A stretch of DNA of 64,000 bases from Erythroxylum novogranatense (Eukaryota > Streptophyta > Magnoliopsida > Malpighiales > Erythroxylaceae). Location of the stretch: the NCBI GenBank assembly GCA_029891385.1, contig CM057225.1:17226620-17290619 (forward strand). The letters run 5' to 3'. A model generated the notes under the pieces. That model saw only the letters and a program-made list of their open reading frames with translations, had not been told where the DNA came from and ran no database searches. The position numbers were made by a program, and so were the translations under genes. Every line of letters begins with the position of its first letter. The first letter of the stretch is position 1. Shown piece after piece: positions 10,788-22,708 of this stretch.

Positions 10788-10922
10788 ACATCGTCTTTGT
10801 TTCCCATTGTCTTAGTTCCTATCGTCTTAGTTTCCCATCGTCTTAGTTTCTATCATGTTAGTTTCCATCGTCTTAGTTCCTATCATCTTTGTATCCATCG
10901 TCTTAGTTTCCATCGTCTTTAT
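10788..10922. repeat. 15-bp minisatellite, array 1 (about 9 units)
   Basis: Degenerate head-to-tail units of consensus CATCGTCTTAGTTTC. The same unit forms two further arrays at 27314-27788 and 61073-61257. The unit length is a multiple of three, so it leaves meaningless reading frames open. Confidence 0.9.
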
Positions 10923-12290
10923 TGGGCCCTGGTTCCTCCTTCTTAGCACTTAAGCATGTTTTTTTTTTTTTGAGGTTTAGTGGTCTAAATTCCTTTTAGT
11001 AATTAATTTGAGGTTTTTAGTGCTTAGGTGGATGGAAATTAAATAAAGGATTTTAGTTAAATTAGAGTTTGGATAAGTTATTAGAAATTAAAAAAAGAAT
11101 AAGATCGTGTAAGGGTAAATTAGGAAGTTTGCATATGTTTTTAAGGCTTAAGGTTTATAAAGATGGGCTTTTAAGTCCTTTTTATATCAATTAAAAGAAG
11201 AATAAAGGAAGGAACCCCAAAGTTGTCGTGAGTGAAGAGATAAACCACGAAAATTGCAAGGAAAGGAGGGGACTAATTAAAACTACGTAGTTTTAGTGTA
11301 GGTTTTATAAGTTAAAAACAAATTCCCTAAGGCTTTTAAGAAAGAAGCTTACGAAACTATCAAAGACAAAGGAGAGAGGGAGACTTTTGGTTGAAGGAAG
11401 AAGAAGAAGAAGAAGAAGAAGAAGAGAAGTAAGGGCTTTGGTTTGTCTTGCTTTAGAAAGGAGAAATTAAGAGTTCTTTTAGAAGAGAAAGGAAAGGGAA
11501 GGGAAGGATTAATCTTCCAATAGAAGCAAGAAGAGCAAATTCGTGGGTGTCATTAAGGTAAGGGGAAATTTCGAAATTTTTGGAGATTCTTGATGGGTTT
11601 AGGTTCTAATAGCTTAGGAAATTTATGGGTAAAGTTATATGGGATTAAATTCATGCTTTCATGTCCTAAAAATTGCCAATTTTGATATCTCATCTTCATA
11701 TGAGATTTTTGTGTTTGATGAAGGTGAAGTGAGGCAATTGGAGTTAGAGGAAAGACCAATTGACCAACCTCAAAGCTAAAGGAATTAAGGTGGGTGATTT
11801 CTTAATAATTGAGTTAATAGGCTTATTAAAGTTTTTATAATAAATGTTAATGAATGCTTTCCAATGATTTGAGATTTTTGTATTAATTACTCTTTGTGAT
11901 GTTTTTTAACTTGTATGAGATGTCTTTTGAATGTAAATTCATGTTGGGAATATTTTTAAAATGGTTTGTTAAGCGAAAAAGATTTGAATATGTGATTTTG
12001 GCGATTATGTGAAAGTGAAATTTTTGTAAGGGCCATCTGTGGCTAATGCTTATGAATTGTGTGAATTATGTGATATGCATGCTTTATTTGGGTTTTTGGT
12101 GGTCCCTTAAGAGTCAGGTGCACCTGTCTAACCATAGGTTACTCCCGCCTGCCCGCTAGTTGTTGAGCCTCGTTTTCGAAACCCAACCCTCTTGCGAAAA
12201 CATGAAACCTTGAGCGTGGATATGACCTCGAAAAGGTTCTTTCATTGAACCCTTAAAAGTCATTATTAATTTAAGCTCATTACTTTTTTT
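10923..12290 (+). other. Truncated plus-strand LTR relic
   Basis: Contains a poly-T run (10959-10971), a TATA-like TTTTTATATC near 11179, a purine-rich leader with a GAA microsatellite, and an AGGTAAGG donor-like site near 11554. A segment at 12113-12180 resembles, in reverse complement, 23290-23400. The order TATA, purine leader, donor, distal block matches the LTRs elsewhere. It has no clean ends and no coding content. Confidence 0.55.
11393..11428. repeat. GAA microsatellite
   Basis: About nine uninterrupted GAA/AAG triplets within a purine-rich stretch downstream of a TATA-like site. Confidence 0.92.
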
Positions 12291-13514
12291 TTCTTCATAA
12301 CATCCCCAAAATTGCTCACAATTTGCTCAAGGATGCTCGTACAAATCAGTCACTAAGCTTATACTTAATTCGCCTATTGCAAACGGAATTTGAAAACCTT
12401 CAAATCGGGATTTCAACTTTACTTCTTCATATCAATCATAGCTCTAAATATCTTGTTCAAGTTGAAGCAAGAATCACCTCAAACGGAGTTACACAACTCA
12501 AGATATCAACAAATTACCATAATGTGTTCATATTCGAAACAAGCCCTCCCATCCGACCTCTCACTTTCTTTTATTCAAACTTTCTCAAATAGACTCTAAA
12601 TGATACAATTTTTCATGGAGAGGTACCTACATGTCTTAGGAATTCAATGCTTCAAGAATCGCCTCAATCCTAGGTCGTATGAGTGAGTTATGATCAAAAC
12701 AATACAACATGTTCAAACCCTAAATCGATTTGAAACTATTTTGGAGAAAACACCATAACTTCCTCTACAAATATCCAAATGCCTTTGTTTTTCTTCCATT
12801 TGAAAGATAACATCAAGATCTACAACTCATATTAGAGGTCTCAAAACGAGATTCGGCCTCAAAATTGGGTAAAAACACGATTTTCATAAGTGGACCCGAG
12901 GCTCTCCGTTAAACGGACATGCATATTCGTTTAACGGACACAGACTGGCAAAACACTCCAATTTCACCCGAGAATATTCGTTAAACGGACATCCATGTCC
13001 GTTTAACGGACACATACTGCCCTAACACTCCAAAACTCCTTCTAAAGCCTTTCCAAAGCTTCCAAACTCCATCCTAACCCCATATACATTCATAATCACC
13101 CCAAATCCAACTCTTCAAGTGGAAAACAACCTAATAATCATCCGAATCAAACTCTTCAAGCACATCCCAACTTCACAACCATTCTAATACTAATCTAACA
13201 CCATCAATAATTGGCAATCTCAACCAAAGATAACCACATACATCATATTCAAGCTTTAAATAAACATAATCGTACAACATAGACTTCTCAAGTCTTAACT
13301 CATCATCCATACCTAATTCACATTCCAATTCCTTGACCATTTAAATACCAATCTACATACATCAACTCCCAAACTTCAATCAACTAACTCATAAAACACA
13401 CAAATTCCTATCGTTCATTATAGGCATCAATTCCATACTTCTCATACAACATTATTTCTTCTAAAGCTCATAACACACCTTTCAATATCCAACATGCTAT
13501 TCTAGCACAAACAG
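12291..13514. other. Old LTR relic, left of the 13515 insertion
   Basis: No coding signal. It carries phrases shared with LTRs A-D (GCTTCAAGAATCGCCTCAAT near 12650; ACATCAAGATCTACAACTC near 12810) and a pair of palindromes (12906-13013). The relic is split by the 13515-22703 element and resumes at 22709: the five bases AACAG (13510-13514) recur at 22704-22708. Confidence 0.65.
12906..13013. repeat. Two palindromes with TTAAACGGACAT arms
   Basis: The second copy is a perfect inverted repeat: TTAAACGGACAT (12981-12992), a two-base loop and its reverse complement (12995-13006). The first copy (about 12908-12942) is the same with a slightly different centre. They sit about 65 bases apart in the position where related LTRs carry their palindrome cluster. 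Confidence 0.88.
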
Positions 13515-16504
13515 TGTAACATCCCGTTACCGGTATGATGGGCATATCGGTAATTGGATGGTTTGAGTAGTGAGTGCATTCATGATTGAATTGCACGTAT
13601 AGTGAGTTTTGCATCAGTGATAAATGAGATTAATTGAGTTAATTGCACATGCATCTTAGTATCATGCATTCATGATTATTCCAGCATTTAATTGTGATTA
13701 TGAGTTGAATTGTGAATTCTGAGATATGATCTATTGATTGAATTGAATAGTTAAATTTGTGAAATTGTGATGTGATTGAGAGTTTAAGAATATTGGGTTG
13801 TGTATTTGAGTTAGCATGAGAATTGAGTTATAGCGTTATGGGAAATTGAAAATTGAGTATGAGATCGAGTGTTTTATATTTTTGTGGATTTAGGAGGATT
13901 TTTTCAGAATTTTTAGAGTTAAGTGTTTGGACCGAAAAAATGACCTAGAGACTGATAGATTGGATTCCGGTCCCGAAAGTGAGTGGCTTATGGCTTGAAA
14001 ATTTAGATTTGCGAGTTTGAGAATTTTTGCGATGAGCCAGTGGAATTTAGAGACTGAGATTGAATGCAATTGAGGATTGTGATTTATAGGTTTAAATTAA
14101 ACCCTATATATATATATAAGAGCAAGTGAAAGTGAGAAAAACCCCATTTCTCTTCTTTCCCCTTTCCTCCCACCGTTGGCGATTTCATTCCTCTTCCCTT
14201 GAGATTTCGTTGATTTCTCTTCATTGTGACTGAGGTTTTGCTTGTGATTGAGAGAGGGTGATGCTTTTGCTGGGTTGAGAGTAGACCAGAGGGAGATTGG
14301 CTTGGAGGATTTCGACGTTTGCGATTTAGGGTTTTCGTCGGATTTGTGATTTGGTAAGTCTTAATGTGTTTAATGCTATATTTATGGTTATTTATGGCAT
14401 TTGGTGTTAAATGAGTTAGAATGTGTAGTTGACAGCATTAATATTGAGTTTAAATAGTATTAATGGCGGAAAGAGCGATCGGAGAAGGCGAACCGGCAGA
14501 AATGCGTCGAGACGCAGAGGCGCTGAGGTTACATCGCGACGAATAATTAAACTTATTCGTCGCGAACGAACTTCGTGGACGTCATGGCGAGCATGGATGG
14601 TGTGCGTCATGATTTAACGGTCTCCACGTCATGACAGTGAGCTTCCCACGTCGCGACGAGGATCCGTCTTGTCCGTGGCGAAGGATAGTTTCTAAAGTGG
14701 AAGAGTTTAATCTTTTGAGCATAACTTTTAGTGTAGACCTCACTTGAGATGAACCTTGATTCGTTATAAACTAGAAAGAGGTCTACGAGTGTGGTAGAGA
14801 CTAAGAGTTCAAATGTGAATTAGTGAGATAGCGATTATCGAAGGAGAGTCTATGACGATTCGTAGTGCAACTTAAGAGTTATGTCTTGACTAATTGGAGT
14901 CAATGGATATTATTGACTTAGTGAATAGTGAATTCGATTGTGAAGCGAGAGATAGTGGAATTAGATAAAATACTGGAAAATCATGATCATGCACCATACA
15001 ATTTCAAATTGAGACATGTGCATCGATGAATTCAATTGATTGAGCATATAGTGATGAGAATTCGTTTGTATTGTTATAGAGGCACCGTTGGATCGACGAT
15101 CCACTGATATATTTGAGACTTCCAGTCAGCTCGGAAGTGCGGTGAGTAACCTAGTTGATGCCTCGACTTTTATATGATTAAATGTGCTGTGAATGTGTGT
15201 GAATTAAATGTAAAAGTGAGTGATATAAATGTGAAGTGAATGAACTAAATGTGATATATAAATGTTAATACTTGTGATTGAGAATCAGTGTATATAATTG
15301 TGAGTAAGTGCTCTGATTGTGATAAGCGAGTAAAGTGATATATAAATATATGTGCTAGTGATTGTGCAAGTGTGAGTGATTATAGCGGTGAGATAAATGT
15401 CCTTGAGACGGTGAATAATGTTCGAATGTGATAAGTGTAGTGAAATGAGATACATGTAATTGATTGTGCAATGTGAACATCTCGTGGATCGTGATTGAGT
15501 GTATAAAATTATGAGTAGCGTCCCAATTGTGATAAGCGAGTGAAGTGATAGATATATGTCGATAAGTGCTAGTATCTGTGTAAATGTGAGTGAATGCTTA
15601 GCAAAATAATAAGCGGTAAAATAACAGTTGTGACTGGAGCTTAGTGATTAGAGCTTTGAGCTCGATATCAGTGAAAGGGCCTAGGGCCATAACGGCAGTA
15701 GTGCATACCCAGAGGGCTCTCCTACTTGCCTAAAATGTGATTAGTGTAAAAGGGAATAGTGCATACCAGAGGGCTCTCTATCCCAGTATGTGAGTGGGCG
15801 ATAGTGCATACCGGAGGGCTCTCCTACTCACCGATAATGTGATCGGTCTGAAAAGTGCGAGAATCGGGACGGTGAAAATGCTCGATCCAACAATGACATA
15901 AAATGAGAATCAGATACATATGCATCGACTATGTAGTGAAATAGAGAATGCGTATGAGTGATAAATTGTGTGAATAGTGTGAAAGGTGATACGCTTTATA
16001 TGTGTAAAAGTGGCAGTGCCTGAGATATTTAGTGAAATGTGATAATTGCTCAGTGATATGTTTAAATTGTGATTATAGTAAAATATGAGATTGCCTGATA
16101 GTGTTTAGACTGTGAGTTGTGATATATGTGATATATTGAGTATAAATGCATGAGTTGGGTGAACCATCGATGATGGTTTCTCATTGAGTTCGCAAACTCA
16201 CCCAACATTGCACCTATTTTTCAGGAATTGAAGAATACCTCGTTGGACAAACGGGAGTATGATTATTGCAAGCGGGTCGAGTCGGATGTCGGGATCAATT
16301 CACGTCGCATTAGAGTAGTACGGTTTTATGTGCATTGTATTTCCGCAAATTATTACCGATTTCCACACGTGATTGACTTTGTTTAAAAAGAAATATTTTA
16401 CGAGTTTTGAATTGTAGTGATTGCTCTAGTACACCACCCTCGCGGGCACGGACTCGGATATCACCATCAATATCGGGTTGGGTGCGGCGGGAGTGGGTGC
16501 TACA
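13515..16504 (+). repeat. 5' LTR of the 13515 element (2,990 bp)
   Basis: Begins TGTAACATCCCGTTACC and ends GGGTGCTACA. TATA at 14103-14120 (CTATATATATATATAAG). Palindrome cluster at 14474-14690, box CATAACTTTTAGTGTAGACC near 14719-14738, donor-like GGTGAGTAAC at 15141, acceptor-like TTTTTCAG ending 16224. Also 15690-15830 holds three direct copies of a phrase containing ATAGTGCATACC and GAGGGCTCTC. Confidence 0.93.
15700..15840. repeat. Short direct repeats in the 13515-type LTR
   Basis: Three spaced copies of TAGTGCATACC followed by AGAGGGCTCTC- or GGAGGGCTCTC-like sequence, about 60-65 bases apart. The same triplet recurs in the 3' LTR near 21890-22020. GAGGGCTCTC is close to self-complementary, so each unit can form a small hairpin. 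Confidence 0.75.
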
Positions 16505-16509
16505 TTTAA

Positions 16510-16523
16510 TGGTATCGAACCCG
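16510..16523 (+). promoter_or_regulatory. Primer binding site of the 13515 element
   Basis: TGGTATCGAACCCG, five bases after the 5' LTR. It resembles the Met-tRNA type site TGGTATCAGAGCCC with a small change at the CAGAG portion that could be a CAG-site read error. Confidence 0.75.
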
Positions 16524-19500
16524 TATACAATCTTACATGGGCTTTCGAAAAATGTGTCAAGTCATGCATCTAAGTCATGTCACGATGAGCGGTGACAAGC
16601 GATCCCCGATCTAGCATATGAGTCACCTGCATAAGCATGTATCAGTTGTTTAAGCGGTTAAAAATAGTGAGGAAAATGATAATGTGTGAAAATGTGATAG
16701 AAGGAAGTTGTGTACATTATGCATCTGATTGTGAAGTAAAATTGTGAACGCGTGTGACATGTGCTAATTGTGAATCGAAATGTCTGATGTTGTGGCATAG
16801 TGTAACTGTGTAAAGCGTGTGCAGTGTTCTAAAGTGTGTAAACTGTTCATTAGTTTTCCATGATGTAGAGAAGTTGCAATTGGGATTGATTACTGTGACG
16901 AGGGTTATAAATCATGATTTATGACTGAGAATCAATTATCTTAGCAAGAAATCAAGAATATTTGTATCTGATGATGATATTGATTTGAGTGTGAAAAGTT
17001 CGTGAGTATGAGACAATTATGAAAAGATTAAAGTATAAAATACTGATAATAGTAGATGAAAGAGTGATTAGGGTTCAGCTGATCTGCCTAAGTGAATACA
17101 CACCTGATCATGGAGCCCCATGACAAGAGGGAACGTGGAGCATAAGTGTCTTATTTGTGAGATGGCATGAGAAGAAATTAATGAGTTAGCGGATAATTGC
17201 CAGTTCGATTCTTATAGAATGAAAGTGTTTATAGTGATCAATTGGAAATGAATAGAAATTGTATTCGATCCTCTCGCGCGAGGTCGGGTGCAAAAAGGAA
17301 AGTTGTTGAGCTCAGATTTGATTGTCACTGGAAGTGTACATTTGATAGTGGGATCACCCTTATGGGTGAAACGATTGGGCATAAGTGAATATGTTTTAGG
17401 AGGGAATTACGTGGCTTATTAAATAAGCTCCGATTATTATCCCTGTGGCCCCAAGCTCGAGATGAGTTAAGGCAAGGCACAATAATGCTTGTAGCGATCA
17501 ATTGAGAAAGAAGTGAGACTATTAACAATTGAGAAGCTAAGCACCAACAAGAGAAAGGTTATCGAGAGTAAAATGAGATTAAAATGTTCTTAGTAGTATA
17601 GGCTACTAATGAGTCAATTGATGTGAGTGTATACTCCGATATGATGTGATGATTATAGCGATGCGTTCAAAATATTAAAGTAAATGGAATTGTTTAAGTG
17701 CCCTGCAGAGCCTTATTATAAGAGATGTTACGATCTTGTAAGGCATGGTGTGAGCTGCTCTTATTGGGAAAAATTATCGTGAATCTAAAATCGACCTTTT
17801 CGAGGTATTAGGAGTGATTGATAAATCGTGATGAGAAGTAGTGGATTGACAACGTTTTGATGAATAGTGTTAATGAATGACAAGGCTTAGTTGATCCGAT
17901 AATTTGATTTGAGAGCGATCATTGAAGAGATACACCTTGAAATGAAGTGAAAGTTAATTTTTGGAGTCCTCATCCTAGCGAAGACTCAAGTGTAAGAGAT
18001 ACCATATGTTACTAAAAATGAGTACATTATGTTGATGAGATGACTCTGATTGTGTAAGAGAATTACTGAATATCAAGGAAATGTTAATTGTGAATATGAG
18101 AAGAATATAAGTTCGTGTATATTTTGTGTAATTGTGATCTGAAAGTACAAAAGAGATATGAAGAAGGTGTTAACAAACCAGTGTGTAATGATGACAATAA
18201 ATTGAGTTATGTGGAGAACTAAGGGAAAGGAAATTATTGTACTATTGAAGAGTAAAGTGTTTCTATTGTATTTTAATTGGGAAGTGACTATGAGTAGTGA
18301 TGATCGATTAAATATATTTATAAGTGAAGAGGATAATTTAGCATAGTTGAGAAATTGTAAATCATGCAAGATTCATAAGAGTGAATCTTAATCGAGATCG
18401 AATGAATAGTGAATGATTTAGTATTCGAGTATGGCATATCGGGAGACCTGATGATGATAGAAATGATGATAAAATGCGAAATTTCCCAAGAATATATGCA
18501 TATGAGATCTGGAGTTATTGAGAACTAACTAAGTGCTGGATCTATCCAGAAAAGTGTCAAAGATTTCTGGCTTAAGCCTTGACAAACCTGTTTGAGGAAA
18601 TGTGTGAATGGTATGGTGATGATAGTAAAAGAGATTAAACGATTGTGTAGTGCAAAGTTAAGGCGGTGATGCAATAAAATGGAATGAGCAGAAATTCAAT
18701 AAGCGTATAAGTGTGTTATTGTTAAGTGCTAATTGTCAATCTGGTAAAGGGTAAAAAGAAAAGTGATATGAGTTATCGAAATTCCAAATCAATTGTGTAG
18801 ATAAAGGATTGGCAAAGACCTATATGGGGTGTTGAAATTTGTGGACCTTATTGAAGAATTGAAACTGACTCCTATTGTTGAGGATAGTGAGATGTAAAGT
18901 GTAATTAAGAAAGAGAGCATTAGAGAAATTGCATAGAGTGATCGAGCCTTATAGTGAAGTAAAGTGCATCGAAGAGAAATTGATGGTCGGCATGAATGAA
19001 AAGTAAATGCGATTATATGTGAAAGTGACCAACGCCCCGATCATTGGAGATAAATGTGAAACTCTGTGTTTGAAATTTATAGGGACATGAGATTGATGTG
19101 GAGCCTAGATTGAATTGCGAGTTTAGAAATTGCTTTATGAGTGTAGTGTATTATGTTAATGAGTAATTGAATTGAAATAGAATTGAAGTCCTAGGAAAGG
19201 AAGCGATTTGAGTGGATTGAGGTTATCGAAATCTTATGAGATTAGTGTTTTAACACTAAAGTGATATAATCTGTTAATCGATAAATGAAATGTTTCCAAG
19301 TGTATCACTGCGGTACAGATGCACTTAGATGAAAATGAGAGTGTAAATCGGAGTAGCTGAAATTGTGATAAGTGACCTTTATGTGACTGCGATGTGAATT
19401 GAGCTATGGATTGGTAATTGGTAAAGAGGTGTCGGATCCAAATTGTTGCATAGACAAGATTTGGAAACATTGTTAGGATCCGAGATACGTGTTAGTGATA

Positions 19501-19701
19501 TTGAAAGTGACGAATTATTAGTAATTTTAATGAAATAGTGAGACAGTGCCGTAGAAATACGGAAAAAGTGAGTGGTTAATTGATCGTATAGTTTTCGGTT
19601 CATTGGCGTAAATTCTTTGAGTAGCGAGAAAATTAATGAGTGAAGCGACTCCCCACCTTCGATCAATCGTATATAAGAAATTTCGAGACAAAATTTTAAT
19701 T

Positions 19702-19712
19702 AGGAGGAGAAT
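19702..19712 (+). promoter_or_regulatory. Polypurine tract of the 13515 element
   Basis: AGGAGGAGAAT directly before the 3' LTR start at 19713, the expected primer for plus-strand DNA synthesis. Confidence 0.8.
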
Positions 19713-22703
19713 TGTAACATCCGTTCTGGTGTGATGGGCATATCGGTAATTGGATGGTTTGAGCGATGAGTGCATTCATGATTGAATTGCACGTATAGTG
19801 AGTTTTGCATCGATGATAAATGAGATTAATTGAGTTAATTGCACATGCATCTTAGTATCATGCATTCATGATTATTCCACATTTAATTGTGATTATGAGT
19901 TGAATTGTGAATTACGAGATATGATCTATTGATTGAATTGAATAGTTAAATTTGTGAAATTGTGATGTGATTGAGAATTTAAGAATATTGGGTTGTGTAT
20001 TTGAGTTAGCATGAGAATTGAGTTATAGCGTTCTGGGAAATTGAAAATTGAGTATGAGATCGAGTGTTTTATATTTTGTGGATTTAGGAGGATTTTTCCA
20101 AAATTTTTAGAGTTAAGTGTTTGGACCGGAAAAATGACCTAGAGGCGATAGATTGGATTCGGTCCGAAAGTGAGTGGCTTATGGCTTGAAAATTTAGATT
20201 TGCGAGTTTGAGAAGTTTTGCGATGAGCGGTGGAATTTAGAGACTGAGATTGAATGCAATTGAGGATTGTGATTTATAGGTTTAAATTAAACCTATATAT
20301 ATATATAAGAGCAAGTGAAAGTGAGAAAACCCCATTTCTCTTCTTTCCCTTTCCTCCCACCGTTAGCGATTTCATTCCTCTTCCTTGAGATTTCGTTGAT
20401 TTCTCTTCATTGTGACTGAGGTTTTGCTTGTGATTGAGAGAGGTGATGCTTTTCTTTGGGTTGAGAGTAGACGCAGAGGAGATTGGCTTGGAGGATTTCG
20501 GCGTTCACGATTTAGGGTTTCCGTCGGTTTGTGATTTAGTAAGTCTTAATGTGTTTAATGCTATATTTATGGTTATTTATGGCATTTGTGGTGTTAAATG
20601 AGTTAGAATGTGTAGTTGAGAGCATTAATATTGAGTTTAAATAGTATTAATGGCGGAAAGAGCGATCGGAGAAGGCGAACCAGCCAGATGCGTCGCGACA
20701 GCCTTGAGAGGCATCGAGGGTTACGTCGCGATGAATAATTAAACTTATTCGTCATAGCGAACTTCGTGGACGTCATGGCGAGCATGGACTGAAAGCGTCG
20801 TGATTGAGCGGTCTCCACGTCATGACAGTGAGCTTCCACGTCGCGACGAGGATCGTCGCGTCATGCAAAGGATAGTTTCAAGTGGAAGAGTTTAATCTTT
20901 TGAGCATAACTTTTAGTGTAGACCTCCACTTGAGATGAACCTTGATTCGTTATAAACTAGAGAAAGAGGTCTACGAGTGTGGTAGAGACTAAGAGTTCAA
21001 ATGTGAATTAGTGAGATAGCGATTATCGAAGGAGAGTCTATGACAGTTCATAGTGCAACTTAAGAGTTATGTCTTGACTAATTGGAGTCAATGGATATTA
21101 TTGACTTAGTGAATAGTGAATTCTGATTGTGAAGCGAGAGATAGTGGAATTAGATAAGAGCGTTGGAAAATCATGATCATGCACCATACAATTTCAAATT
21201 GAGACATGTGCATCAGTGAATTCAATTGATTGAGCATATAGTGATGAGAATTCGTTTGTATTGTTATAGAGGCACCGTTGGATCGATAGTCCACGGATAT
21301 GGCTGAGACTTCCAGGCTGTAGCTCGGAAGTGCAGGTGAGTAACCTAGTTGATGCCTCAGCTTTTATATGATTAAATGTGCTGTGAATGTGTGTGAATTA
21401 AATGTAAAAGTGAGTGATATAAATGTGAAGTGAATGAACTAAATGTGATATATAAATGTGAATACCTGTGATTGAGAATCAGTGTATATAATTGTGAGTA
21501 AGTGCTCTGATTGTGATAAGCGAGTAAAGTGATATATAAATATATGTGCTAGTGATTGTGCAAGTGTGAGTGATTATAGCGGTGAGATAAATGTGCTGAG
21601 ACTGTGAATAATGTTCTGAATGTGATAAGTGTAGTGAAATGAGATACATGTAGCGGTTGTGCAATGTGAACATCTGTGATCGTGATTGAGTGTATAAAAT
21701 TATGAGTAGCGTCCCAATTGTGATAGCGAGTGAAGTGATAGATATATGTCGATAAGTGCTAGTATTTGTGTAAATGTGAGTGAATGCTTAGCAAAATAAT
21801 AAGCGGTAAAATAACTTGATTATGGTGGAGCTTAGTGATTAGAGCTTTGAGCTCGATATCGATGAAAGGGCCTAGGGCCACAACGGCGATAGTGCATACC
21901 AGAGGCTCTCCTACTTGCCTAAAATGTGATTAGTGTAAAATGGAATAGTGCATACCAGGAGGGCTCTCTATCCCAGTATGTGAGTGGGCGATAGTGCATA
22001 CCCAGAGGGTTCTCCTACTACGCGATAATGTGATCGGTCGAAAAGTGCGAGAATCGGGACGGTGAAAATGCTCGATCACAAATGACATAAAATGAGAATC
22101 TGTATACATATGCATCAGACTATGTAGTGAAATAGAGAATGCGTATGAGTGATAAATTGTGTGAATAGTGTGAAAGGTGATACGCCTTATATGTGTAAAA
22201 GTGGCAGTGCCTGAGATATTTAGTGAAATGTGATAATTGCTCAGTGATATGTTTAAATTGTGATTATAGTAAAATATGAGATTGCTTGATAGTGTTTAGA
22301 CTGTGAGTTGTGATATATATGATATATTGAGTATAAATGCATGAGTTGGGTGAACCATCGATGATGGTTTCTCATTGAGTTCGCAAACTCACCCAACATT
22401 GCATCTATTTTTCAGGAATTGAAGAATACCCCGTTGGACAAACGGGAGTATGATTATTGCAAGCGGGTCAGAGTCAGATGTCGGGATCAGTTCACGTCTG
22501 CATTAGAGTAGTACGGTTTTATGTGCATTGTATTTTCGCAAATTATTACTGATTTCCACACATGTGATTGACTTTGTTTAAAAGAGAAATATTTTCTGAG
22601 TTTTGAATTGTAGTGATTGCTCTAGTACACCACCCTCGCGGGACACGGACTCGGATATCACCATCGATATCGGGTTCGGGTCTGGCGGGAGTGGGGTGCT
22701 ACA
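19713..22703 (+). repeat. 3' LTR of the 13515 element (2,991 bp)
   Basis: Collinear with the 5' LTR along its whole length, starting TGTAACATCCG and ending GGGTGCTACA. Differences are mainly 1-3 base indels at CTG, CAG and CCG sites (for example GCATCAGTGATAA versus GCATCGATGATAA near the start). It has a perfect donor, CAG|GTGAGTAACC, at 21333, where the 5' LTR lacks the CA. Confidence 0.93.
21336..22415 (+). other. Putative LTR-embedded intron (1,080 bp)
   Basis: Donor CAG|GTGAGT at 21335/21336; acceptor CTATTTTTCAG|G ending 22415, preceded by a conserved box with GAACCATCGATGATGG and GTTCGCAAACTCACCC. The 5' LTR holds the same pair at 15142 and 16224. Splicing is inferred from signal quality and conservation of position. 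Confidence 0.45.
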
Positions 22704-22708
22704 AACAG

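Larger units (their letters stand above)
16505..19712 (+). other. Non-coding interior of the 13515 element
   Basis: PBS TGGTATCGAACCCG at 16510-16523, one base off the usual TGGTATCAGAGCC pattern. The next 3.1 kb is AT-rich with stops in all frames, and I find no zinc knuckle, protease, RT or integrase motif. It ends with a chromovirus-like tail (TTTCGAGACAAAATTTTAAT) and the polypurine tract AGGAGGAGAAT (19702-19712). An old shredded pol origin is possible but not shown. Confidence 0.8.
13515..22703 (+). mobile_element. Complete non-autonomous Ty3/gypsy-type retrotransposon (9.19 kb)
   Basis: Two ~2.99-kb direct LTRs flank a 3.2-kb interior with a PBS at its left end and a polypurine tract at its right end, so it is on the plus strand. 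It is bounded by a 5-bp duplication, AACAG (13510-13514 and 22704-22708). The interior has no recognisable gag or pol and no open frame above about 100 codons, so it must have been mobilised in trans. LTR ends (TGTAACATCC...GCTACA), PBS and a 3' tail reading TTTCGAGACAAAATTTTAAT place it with gypsy chromovirus-type elements. Confidence 0.93.

Noticed and set aside
9775..13514. Possible host gene between the gypsy and 13515 elements
   Set aside because: No long open frame, no exon-like conserved protein segment and clear LTR-derived phrases throughout.
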